Assembly: GCA_036393295.1 (NCBI GenBank)
Contig: DASWHF010000030.1
Location: 1-46,211 of the forward strand
Reading direction: 5' to 3'
Length of the DNA stretch: 46,211 bases
Origin: DASWHF01 sp036393295
Lineage (GTDB): Bacteria > Pseudomonadota > Gammaproteobacteria > Acidiferrobacterales > UBA6901
Shown here: piece by piece, positions 39,383-46,211 of the stretch
Layout of the letters: each line of letters opens with the position of its first letter
How positions within the stretch are numbered: position 1 is the stretch's first letter
Notes under the pieces: generated by a model
The model's input: only the letters and a program-made list of their open reading frames with translations
Database searches by the model: none
Told to the model about the DNA's origin: nothing
Made by a program: the position numbers and the translations under genes

Positions 39383-40302
39383 CCCCAGACGTCCTTGAGG
39401 GCGCCGGCGGCGCTCAGGTACTCGTCCTTGCCGGCGGACACGAATCCGCCCTGGAAGGCATAGGTCTCGCGCAACAGTGCGGTGACGGCCGCCGCTTCCG
39501 GCGCCAGCAGCGCGCGCGCGATCTTGCGCTGGTCCTCGGGCGTGATCCGCGGTCCGGCCGAGAACGCCTGGTTGGGCAGCGCCCGGCCCTGGTAGAGCGT
39601 GCGGGTCGCCTGGCCGGTCGGGTCGAACTTGCCGAGGTTGAGCTTGGGCAGTACCGCCGCCGCGCAACGGCCGGCGAGCAGCGCGTTGTAAATGTTCTCC
39701 CAGCCGTCGACGCTCACCACCAGCGGCTGGCGCGCCGGATTGTCGAACTGATTGAGTAGCGTCAGCGTGCCCAGGTTGGGTGAGGCCATGGCGCAGACCG
39801 GCCGCCCGCTGAGCTGTTTCACCTCGCTGATCTTGTCGTTCTCACTTTTGGTCACGATGACGAACTGATGGTCGCCGGGCGCCTTCACCAGGGTGTTGTG
39901 CTGGAGATTGGCGATGCGCCAGCCGTTGAAGTGCGGGCCGTCGAACACCAGATCGTAGCCGCCCTTGAGCATCTCGGTCTGGTAGGTCAGCCAGTTGTGG
40001 GCGTGCTTGTAGACGATCTGTTTGCCCGTGACCTGTGACAGGTACTCGGCGATCGGGCCGTAGGTGGCGCTGCCCTCCTGTGCGGTCTCGCGCGGCGGCG
40101 CGCTGAACACCAGCGGGGAGTCGTCGCCGGCCAGCGTGCGCGCGGCCGACGACGCGCCCGGGCCGGATTGGCCGGCCGGCGCGTAGCTGGTCTTCTGGGT
40201 GCCGCCCTCGGGGCCGGCGACGGCGACGGTCGCGGCGGCCGCGAAGGCGGCGGCGACCAGGACGGATGCTGCGGTGTGGGTCAGTGTCGTGATCCGTTGC
40301 AT
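39370..40302 (-). CDS. PhnD-like periplasmic solute-binding protein B
   Basis: A protein of about 310 residues with signal peptide (TLTHTAASVLVAAAFAAAAT). After a low-complexity segment (GPEGGTQKTSYAPAGQSGPG) the core reads FSAPPRETAQEGSATYGPIA, FDGPHFNGWRIANLQHNTLV and CAMASPNLGTLTLLNQFDNP. It is closely similar to the next gene and to the protein at 30972. Both conserved cysteines are present. The ATG at 40302 has AAGGAG 8 bp before it; the ATG at 40308 is too close to that site. Ligand unknown, and no transporter subunits are adjacent. Confidence 0.85.
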   Translation of the reverse strand: MQRITTLTHTAASVLVAAAFAAAATVAVAGPEGGTQKTSYAPAGQSGPGASSAARTLAGDDSPLVFSAPPRETAQEGSATYGPIAEYLSQVTGKQIVYKHAHNWLTYQTEMLKGGYDLVFDGPHFNGWRIANLQHNTLVKAPGDHQFVIVTKSENDKISEVKQLSGRPVCAMASPNLGTLTLLNQFDNPARQPLVVSVDGWENIYNALLAGRCAAAVLPKLNLGKFDPTGQATRTLYQGRALPNQAFSAGPRITPEDQRKIARALLAPEAAAVTALLRETYAFQGGFVSAGKDEYLSAAGALKDVWGYDR

Positions 40303-40474
40303 TGCCATTGCTCCTTGGTACTGTATGCGGATTGCGAGCGACGTCATGCCCGGCTCCGTGAGTGTGGGTGCACGGAGCGGGCATGACGGCTTACGGGGAG
40401 TCAGGGGGCTGGGCGTCCTTGCCCGCGGACTCCGGTCGAGGGCGGCGGCGCCGCCCCGGATACCCGGCCTAAGG

Positions 40475-41392
40475 CTAGTAGTAGCCCCATTCGTTTCTGA
40501 GATACTCGCCGAGGCCGGCATATTCCTGGTTGCTGGCGCGCACGAACGGCTTGCCGGCGCCGTACTTGGCGCGGATCTTCTCGGTGATGGCCAGCGATTC
40601 CGGCGCCAGCAGGGCCTGGGCGATCTTGGCCTGGTCCCCCGGGCTGATGCGCGGGCCGGCGGAGAAGGCGTTGTCCGGCAGCGCCGGGGCGCGGAACACG
40701 ATGCGTGACTGGGCGCCGTCCGCGTCGAACTGCGTGAGCTTCTTGAGCGGCACGACCGCGGCCGCACACTTGCCCTCGATCATCCCCTTGTAGATGTTCG
40801 CCCAGCCGTCGGTGTTGACGATCACCGGCTGGCGCGCGGGGTTGGTGAACTGATCGAGCATGGTCAGCGTGCCGAGGTTGGGCGGGGCCATCGCGCAGAT
40901 CGTGTAGCCGGCGAGCTGCTTGATGTCCTGGATGCGGGTGTTGTCCTTGCGCACCAGCGCCACGAACACGAAATCGCCCGGGACCTTGACCAGCATGTTG
41001 TGCTGGATGCGGTCGACGCGCCAGCCGTTGAAGTGCGGGCCGTCGAAGACGAGGTCGTAGGCGCCCTTCTGCATCTGGCCCTGGTAGACGCCCCAGTTGC
41101 CCGGATGCTTGTAGACGACCTGTTTGCCGATCACCTTGGACAGGTGCTCGGCGACCGGACCGTACAGCGCCTGACCGGCGTCGGGGCTTTCCCGCGGCGG
41201 CGCCGTCAGCACCAGAACCGACGAGTCCTGGATCTGGGGTGCGCCGCCCGGCTTGTCGAGCGGGGCGCGGTACGAGACCTTGGCGGCCGCCGGATCGCGG
41301 GTCGACGCGGCCGCCGGCTCCGCGGCCAGGGCCTGGCCACTGAATAAAAATGAGACAACGAGGCTGATCAACGCTTTAGGCAGGTTGTGCAT
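40475..41392 (-). CDS. PhnD-like periplasmic solute-binding protein C
   Basis: A 305-residue protein with signal peptide (LPKALISLVVSFLFSGQALA). The core shows TAPPRESPDAGQALYGPVAE, FDGPHFNGWRVDRIQHNMLV and CAMAPPNLGTLTMLDQFTNP. It shares these blocks with proteins A and B; B and C are close duplicates separated by 172 bp. Both cysteines of the group are present (ICAMAPPN and GKCAAAV). It sits upstream of B on the same strand and is divergent from the chrA region. Function as binding protein is inferred from family; the ligand is unknown. Confidence 0.85.
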   Translation of the reverse strand: MHNLPKALISLVVSFLFSGQALAAEPAAASTRDPAAAKVSYRAPLDKPGGAPQIQDSSVLVLTAPPRESPDAGQALYGPVAEHLSKVIGKQVVYKHPGNWGVYQGQMQKGAYDLVFDGPHFNGWRVDRIQHNMLVKVPGDFVFVALVRKDNTRIQDIKQLAGYTICAMAPPNLGTLTMLDQFTNPARQPVIVNTDGWANIYKGMIEGKCAAAVVPLKKLTQFDADGAQSRIVFRAPALPDNAFSAGPRISPGDQAKIAQALLAPESLAITEKIRAKYGAGKPFVRASNQEYAGLGEYLRNEWGYY

Positions 41393-41824
41393 GCTGACAT
41401 CTCCGTGTTGTTCTTGCTCCGAAGAACCGCTCCCGAATGGTCATTCTCCAATGACCCTGCTCCAACCCCCGCTTCGATATCGACCGTCCGGCAGCAATCC
41501 TGACGGGCGATCGTTGCGGTCTCGTGTCAGAATTGTTTTTACGCAGCCGATTCGGCGGTACACGATGACCGTCGTTACACTTTAGTCCATCATCGCAAGG
41601 AGTCCATATACCGGGCGCGTCGCGACCCCGTCAACCGACGAGCGGCGAATCGGTTTCAGACGAGCGGCCGTGCGGCCGCGCCGAAGTCTGTTTGTATTAA
41701 GGGACGACCGTCGTTACTGTGGCCCCCGCGCCAATAACAATAATTATCAATTCCCCATCCGACAGGATCGGGCCGGCGGTCGGAGATCGGGTGTCCCGGG
41801 ATGCGGGACGGCAAGGGAGAGCAA
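41393..41824. other. Non-coding gap between binding-protein C and chrA
   Basis: About 430 bp with no convincing gene. It contains the 12-bp direct repeat GACCGTCGTTAC at 41567-41578 and 41706-41717, and an A/T-rich stretch (ATAACAATAATTATC) at about 41734-41748 that could be a promoter or operator. Both divergent genes probably have their control sites here. Confidence 0.5.
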
Positions 41825-43036
41825 GTGCGCAGCAGGGAACGTCGCGTGGACACCGGAAAGACAACGCTGTCGGTCCTGTTCTGGACCTTTCTCAAAATCG
41901 GCGCCACCGCGTTCGGCGGCTTCATGGCGCTGATCTCCGTGGTGCAGAACGTCGTCGTCGAGCGCAAAAAGCTCTTGCGCCACGCGGACATGCTCGACGG
42001 CGTGTCGCTCGCCAGCCTGCTGCCGGGGCCGGTGGCGGTCAATCTCGTCGCCTATGTCGGTTACCGGCTGCGCGGTGCGCCCGGCGCGCTGGTTGCCGCC
42101 GCGGCCGTGATCCTGCCGTCGTTCCTGCTGATCCTGGCCTTGAGCCTGGCCTATTTCCGCTACGGCCAGATCCCGCTGGTCAGCAAGTTGTTCATGGGTT
42201 TCGTGCCGGCGGTGGCGGCGATCATCCTGGCGGCGGCCTGGGCGATGGGGCGCCAGGCCCTGGGTTCGGTGCGCGAGGTCCTGCTCGGCGTGGTCGCGGC
42301 CGGACTGCTGATCGGCGTCGGCGGCTTTGCCGTGACGCTCGTCATCATCGTCGGCGCCGGGCTCATCGGTCTCGTGCTGTTTCGTAACGAACCCGCCCGG
42401 CCGCGCGCCCGCGGCCGGAAACCCCGCAGCGCCGCGCGCGACGACGATACGCCGGCCGGCATGCGGCTGTTCTCGCTGGCCGCGCCGCTCGCCGCCGCGC
42501 CGCTCCTGGCCGTCAATGCCGGCGCGCTGACCGCGCTGTTCCTGGTGTTCGCCGGCATGAGCCTGATGCTGTTCGGCGGCGGCTACGTGTTCATTCCACT
42601 GATTCAGGAAATCGTCGTCGACGGCCGGCAGTGGGTGACGCGCCAGGAGTTCGTCGATGCCATCGCGATGGGCCAGATCACGCCCGGCCCGATTCTCATC
42701 AGCGCCGCCTTCATCGGCCTCAAGGTCGGCGGCCTGGCGGGCGCGCTGGTCGCGACCGTGGCGATCTTCGCGCCGCCGGCGGTGCTGATGGTGATCGCGA
42801 CCCGCCTGCTCGACCGCCTGCAGCGTTCGCGTGCCGTCCAGTCGGCGCTGCGCGGGGTGCGCGCCGCCGTGGTCGGCCTGATCGCCGCCGCCGCGGTAAC
42901 GGTCGCCCGCACCGCCGCGCTGCATTGGGCGTCGCTGCTGATTTTCGCCGCGGTGCTGGTGGCGACGCTCAAGTGGAAGATCGAGGTCGTGTGGTTGATC
43001 CCGGCGGCGGGCGCCGCCGGGTTGTTGCTTTACTGA
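41825..43036 (+). CDS. chrA: ChrA-family chromate transporter
   Basis: A two-domain membrane protein of about 403 residues (the duplicated CHR domain). The N-terminal half has FWTFLKIGATAFGGFMALIS and LASLLPGPVAVNLVAYVGYR; the second half repeats this pattern with LMLFGGGYVFIPLIQEIVVD and QITPGPILISAAFIGLKVGG, the GGxxYVxIP and GPxx motifs of CHR. Ten to twelve helices are visible. Family members export chromate; other members may move sulfate-like ions. GTG 41825 has an AAGGGAG site; ATG 41801 is an alternative. It is followed after 120 bp by the APS kinase fusion. Confidence 0.88.
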   Translation: MRSRERRVDTGKTTLSVLFWTFLKIGATAFGGFMALISVVQNVVVERKKLLRHADMLDGVSLASLLPGPVAVNLVAYVGYRLRGAPGALVAAAAVILPSFLLILALSLAYFRYGQIPLVSKLFMGFVPAVAAIILAAAWAMGRQALGSVREVLLGVVAAGLLIGVGGFAVTLVIIVGAGLIGLVLFRNEPARPRARGRKPRSAARDDDTPAGMRLFSLAAPLAAAPLLAVNAGALTALFLVFAGMSLMLFGGGYVFIPLIQEIVVDGRQWVTRQEFVDAIAMGQITPGPILISAAFIGLKVGGLAGALVATVAIFAPPAVLMVIATRLLDRLQRSRAVQSALRGVRAAVVGLIAAAAVTVARTAALHWASLLIFAAVLVATLKWKIEVVWLIPAAGAAGLLLY

Positions 43037-43156
43037 CGCGGAGGACGTCGGGCGCATTGTCGTCGAGGGATGTCAGGTGATCCGATCGGGACCCGCGACG
43101 GACGGATCGGCAGGGGCTTCAAGGGAGTTAGGCCGACAAGGGTGGAGGTCAAAGTC

Positions 43157-45052
43157 ATGGATTCGCATATTTCCGGTGGCGTTGCGGTGCGTCGTATCCG
43201 GCTCGATGACGGCCTGGTTCCGCCCTACGGCGGCCGGCTCGTGCAGGCCTTCGTTCCCGCCGATCGCCGCGCCGGGGAGATCGAGCGCCTCGCGCAGTTA
43301 CCGCGCATCGAGCTGTCCCCGACGGAGCTCCACGACCTCGAGATGCTCGCCTGCGGTGCCTACAGCCCGCTCGGCGGGTTCATGAATCGCGACACCTATG
43401 CGAGCGTCTGCGAGCGCGCCGCCCTGCCCAACGGTCTGGCCTGGGGGCTGCCGGTGACGCTGGCGGTCGCGGAGGACACGGCGCGCGGGCTCGTCGCCGG
43501 GAGCGGCGTGGCCCTGACCTTCCGCGGCAGCCCGGTCGCGGCCCTGACGGTCGAGGACATTTACCCGTGGGAGCCGGACCGCGAGGCCGAGGCGATCCAC
43601 GGCGGCCGCGACGTCGAGCGGCCCGAGATCCTCGAGCGCCGTGCGCGCAAGATGGCGTGTCTGGTCGGCGGGCCGGTGTCGCTGCTGGCGACACGCATGG
43701 CGCCCCATCTGCAGGCCAAGCACGCCTGGCCGCGCGAGACCCGCGGCATGCTCGCGATGCGCGAGTGGCAGCGCATGACCGGCGTTCATCTCAACAATCC
43801 CTGGCAGCGCGCCCAGGAGTACGTGCTGCGCTGCGCCCTGGAGGCGGCGGACGCGTTGCTGCTGCACTCGGCCATCGACCGGCGCGTGATCCGCGGCGTG
43901 CTGAACGACCAGGTGGCGGCCGACGCCAGCCAACTGCTGCTCCAATATTACTTTCCGCTCGACCGCATCATCGTCAATCCGTTGCCCCGCCACCTGTTGA
44001 ACGCCGGCACGCGCTCGGCGCTGCAGCACGCGATCGTCTGCCAGAACTACGGCTGCGAGCGCTTCGTCATCGTTCCGGAGCTGCTCGGCTCGCGCACCCC
44101 GGAGGGCGACTCCCGGGATCTCCACGACAGTTTCAAGCGCGCCGTGGAGGCCGGCATGGCGATCCGGCCGGTATTCATGGACGCCGCCTTCCATTGCGTG
44201 TCCTGCGGCGGCGTGGCGACCGAACGCTCCTGCCCGCACGATTCGGCCAGCCGCATCATGCTGTCCGACTCCGACATCCACGAAAAGCTGCTGATGGGCG
44301 AGCACCTGCCGCCGATGGTCACGCGGCCGGAGGTGGCGCGCGCGCTATCGCGCGCCGTTTCCGGCCAGATCGATCCGGGCAAGGTCACGAAGACCGGCCG
44401 GCACGTCTTCCCGCACGCCACCGAGGTCAGCCAGGACCTGCGCCAGGCGGTCTCCGGCCACCGGGCGGCGGCCGTCTGGATGACCGGGTTGTCGGGCTCG
44501 GGCAAGTCGACGATCGCGCATCGCGTCGAACGCGAGCTGCTGATGAGCGGTCACCGGGTGTTCGTGCTCGACGGCGACACGCTGCGCCACGGGCTCAACC
44601 AGGACCTGGGCTTCAGCGACGCCGACCGGCGCGAGAACCTGCGCCGTGCCGGGGAGGTGGTCAAGGTCATGGTGGAGGCCGGCATGATCGTCATCGCCTC
44701 GTTCATCTCGCCGTTCGCCGCGGAGCGCAAGCTGGTGCGCGACCTGCTCGGCGGCGATTTCCACGAGGTGTACGTGGAGGCGAGTCTCGCGGACTGCGAG
44801 GCGCGCGACCCCAAGGGGCTGTACCAGCGCGCGCGCGCCGGCCTGATCCCCCAGTTCACCGGGGTGAGCTCGCCCTACGAGCCCCCGGAGAGCGCCGAGC
44901 TGACGCTAAACACCAGCCGGCACTCGGTGGACGAATGCGTGCAGCAACTGCTGCGGCTGCTGGCCGAGGCCGGGATCACGCGCGCCGGCAAGTTCGAATC
45001 GCGACTCGGACCACAGGCCGGCTATGCCGCCGCCCGTTCGGCCCGTCAGTGA
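43157..45052 (+). CDS. ATP-sulfurylase-like/APS kinase fusion
   Basis: A 631-residue fusion. Residues about 1-400 form an ATP-sulfurylase (Sat) fold. Its zinc motif is retained (HCVSCGG at 346-352, CPHDS at 359-363), but the catalytic motif, normally NPxHRxHE, is NPWQRAQE (214-221), both histidines replaced, and the GRDHAG motif reads ELLGSRTPEG. Residues about 435-631 are an intact APS kinase: P-loop GLSGSGKST (444-452), DGDTLRHGLNQDLGFSDADR, FISPFAAER and RDPKGLYQRARAG. So it should phosphorylate APS to PAPS, but is unlikely to make APS. The ATG at 43157 was chosen; the frame is open upstream to 43070. A sulfotransferase follows by 53 bp. Confidence 0.85.
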   Translation: MDSHISGGVAVRRIRLDDGLVPPYGGRLVQAFVPADRRAGEIERLAQLPRIELSPTELHDLEMLACGAYSPLGGFMNRDTYASVCERAALPNGLAWGLPVTLAVAEDTARGLVAGSGVALTFRGSPVAALTVEDIYPWEPDREAEAIHGGRDVERPEILERRARKMACLVGGPVSLLATRMAPHLQAKHAWPRETRGMLAMREWQRMTGVHLNNPWQRAQEYVLRCALEAADALLLHSAIDRRVIRGVLNDQVAADASQLLLQYYFPLDRIIVNPLPRHLLNAGTRSALQHAIVCQNYGCERFVIVPELLGSRTPEGDSRDLHDSFKRAVEAGMAIRPVFMDAAFHCVSCGGVATERSCPHDSASRIMLSDSDIHEKLLMGEHLPPMVTRPEVARALSRAVSGQIDPGKVTKTGRHVFPHATEVSQDLRQAVSGHRAAAVWMTGLSGSGKSTIAHRVERELLMSGHRVFVLDGDTLRHGLNQDLGFSDADRRENLRRAGEVVKVMVEAGMIVIASFISPFAAERKLVRDLLGGDFHEVYVEASLADCEARDPKGLYQRARAGLIPQFTGVSSPYEPPESAELTLNTSRHSVDECVQQLLRLLAEAGITRAGKFESRLGPQAGYAAARSARQ

Positions 45053-45105
45053 CGCGCGCCGCGGTGCGCCCCCGTTCACGCAGTCAGCATGGAGGTAGTC
45101 GAAGC

Positions 45106-46211
45106 ATGAATGCCAAGCCCCGAGCCACCCCCCGGACCGATCGGCCACGGCCGATACTCATGACGCCGCTGCGGCGCTGCGGGAGCCACGCATTGCGCCT
45201 GCGGCTCAACTTCAGCCCGGAGTTCTACTCGCCCTATCCGCTGCACATCGTCGACTTCATGCCGCTGGTGCCGCTGTACGGCGACCTGCAGAAGGACAAC
45301 GCCTATTTCCAGATGGTGATCGACGTCATTGGCCTGCAGACGGTCAGCATGGTGAAGTGGTCGGACGTGGTATTCGACCCGGTGGCGGTTTTCGACGCGA
45401 TCAAGGACCGTCCGCGCAGCGTGCACAGCATCGTCTGGGAGCTGCTGCTACGCGCCGGCGAGCAGCACGGCGCGCGCGTGGTCATGGACAAGTCGCTCGA
45501 CAGCGTGCACTACGCCGACGAGCTGATCCGCCTGTACCCGGACATGCTGTTCCTCAACGTGGTGCGCGACCCGCGTGCCCAGGTGAACAGCATGAACAAG
45601 GCGATCATCCATGACTTCGACTCGCTGCTCAACGCCCAAACCTGGGTCAGGGCGCAGGCAGCCGGGCGTCGGCTTGCCGAGCAGCATCCGGACAAGGTGC
45701 TGACCATTCGCTACGAGGATTTCCTGGCGAACCAGGACGCGGTGCTGCGCCGGATCTGCGCGTTCTTCGGCATCGAGTACCTGCCGGCGATGCTGGATGT
45801 GTCGCGCTCCGACGAGGCGCAGAGCATCTCGGTGCTGTCGGCGTTGTGGGAATCGAATGCCTCGGCGCCGATTCCGGCGAATATCGACAAGTTCAAGTCG
45901 GCCATGACCGACGAGGAGATCGAGATCATCGAGTCCCTGGCCGGAGAGCTGATGGACTATTACGGTTACCAGCGGATGACCCCGGCGGCGCGGCGCGTCA
46001 CGCCGGCGATGGCCGACGCGGCGCGCGCCCGCAGCGACGCCGCGCGCGAGCGCGCCTGGGCGGACCTCAAGGCGAACAACAACCGCGACTACCGGTTGCG
46101 GCGTTTCCGTATCGACTACATCGACATGGCGCGCGACCGGCTGATGCGCAACGCCGCGCAATTGCCGGGCGTGGTGGCACAAACGGCCGTGTCCGCGCGG
46201 CGCAGCGGCGC
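45106..46211 (+). CDS. PAPS-dependent sulfotransferase (partial, 3' end beyond window)
   Basis: The first 368 codons of a sulfotransferase-like protein. The PAPS 5'-phosphosulfate loop is TPLRRCGSHALRLRL (20-34) and the 3'-phosphate site is VVRDPRAQVNSMNKA (152-166), with Arg and Ser in the usual places; RYEDFLANQDAVLRRICAFF is the next typical block. It would transfer sulfate from PAPS to a hydroxyl group, perhaps of a sugar or lipid. It follows the APS kinase fusion by 53 bp and probably shares its transcript. The C-terminal end is not visible in the window. Confidence 0.88.
   Translation, partial: MNAKPRATPRTDRPRPILMTPLRRCGSHALRLRLNFSPEFYSPYPLHIVDFMPLVPLYGDLQKDNAYFQMVIDVIGLQTVSMVKWSDVVFDPVAVFDAIKDRPRSVHSIVWELLLRAGEQHGARVVMDKSLDSVHYADELIRLYPDMLFLNVVRDPRAQVNSMNKAIIHDFDSLLNAQTWVRAQAAGRRLAEQHPDKVLTIRYEDFLANQDAVLRRICAFFGIEYLPAMLDVSRSDEAQSISVLSALWESNASAPIPANIDKFKSAMTDEEIEIIESLAGELMDYYGYQRMTPAARRVTPAMADAARARSDAARERAWADLKANNNRDYRLRRFRIDYIDMARDRLMRNAAQLPGVVAQTAVSARRSG

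Noticed and set aside
39370..41392. Phosphonate transport operon
   Set aside because: The PhnD-like proteins have no permease or ATPase next to them, so the name does not show phosphonate transport.
41734..41748. A Fur box in the A/T-rich stretch before chrA
   Set aside because: Only about 12 of 19 positions match the consensus. I list it only as an A/T-rich part of the gap.
1..46211. CRISPR arrays, rRNA genes, prophage or complete insertion sequences
   Set aside because: No regular repeat-spacer pattern, rRNA sequence, integrase, transposase or phage structural gene was found in the window.

Overview
This window is GC-rich, densely coded chromosomal DNA that reads as a gammaproteobacterium. 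The evidence is a zapB-like/zapA/6S RNA/fau block, pepP with ubiH-ubiI nearby, a tRNA-Gly(CCC) with encoded CCA, Rof, YggX, LexA and TrxC of gammaproteobacterial type. The gene content (PAPS synthesis, rhodanese fusions, many small dispersed palindromes) would fit an environmental lineage near the sulfur oxidisers of Chromatiales/Acidiferrobacterales. That placement is inference; nothing here fixes the genus.

Layout. (1) 1-2846, minus: an Mnh/Mrp-type cation/proton antiporter operon in transcription order E-F-G-DUF4040-B-C-D, with D cut by the window edge. (2) 2946-6311, minus: yggX, mutY and an AsmA-family gene, then tRNA-Gly. (3) 6533-9395, plus: thiS-thiG, trmB and a DUF3047 protein, separated by several palindromic repeat families. 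(4) 9582-12106, minus: a double CNB-rhodanese fusion, a CPXCG zinc protein, the Rho-binding antiterminator rof and an exported metallo-beta-lactamase-fold protein; the last three are chained by overlapping starts and stops. (5) 12228-13789, plus: lexA translationally coupled to a truncated Y-family-polymerase-like protein with no visible catalytic acidic motif. (6) 13988-16660: a histone-H1-like tailed protein, a UbiE-like methyltransferase and a membrane SGNH hydrolase. (7) 16718-25569: a lipoprotein, an alpha/beta hydrolase with a beta-helix-like tail, a serine hydrolase, trxC, a beta-CASP nuclease, rpiA, ilvA and a periplasmic cyclophilin. (8) 25591-30139: EVE, DUF427, YmdB-like phosphoesterase, fau, 6S RNA, zapA and a zapB-like gene, then pepP on the other strand. 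(9) 30155-36019: a block lying between pepP and ubiH, genes that are adjacent in E. coli. It holds a HigBA toxin-antitoxin pair, two solute-binding proteins, a GGDEF/degenerate-EAL protein and a PhnD-like binding protein. (10) 36256-39382: ubiH, ubiI and a methyltransferase. (11) 39370-41392, minus: two more PhnD-like binding proteins. (12) 41825-end: a ChrA-family transporter, an ATP-sulfurylase-like/APS kinase fusion and a sulfotransferase cut by the window end.

How the genes work together. The housekeeping parts cover thiamine thiazole synthesis (thiSG), oxidative damage (mutY, yggX, trxC), ubiquinone hydroxylation (ubiH, ubiI, possibly the UbiE-like protein) and cell division (zapA, zapB-like). 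The less ordinary parts are four PhnD-family binding proteins plus one molybdate-type binding protein with no transporter subunits nearby (one sits 4 bp from a diguanylate cyclase), the lexA/pseudo-polymerase pair, and the APS kinase fusion whose ATP-sulfurylase half has lost its catalytic motifs beside a sulfotransferase. These three are the best candidates for undescribed biology in this window.
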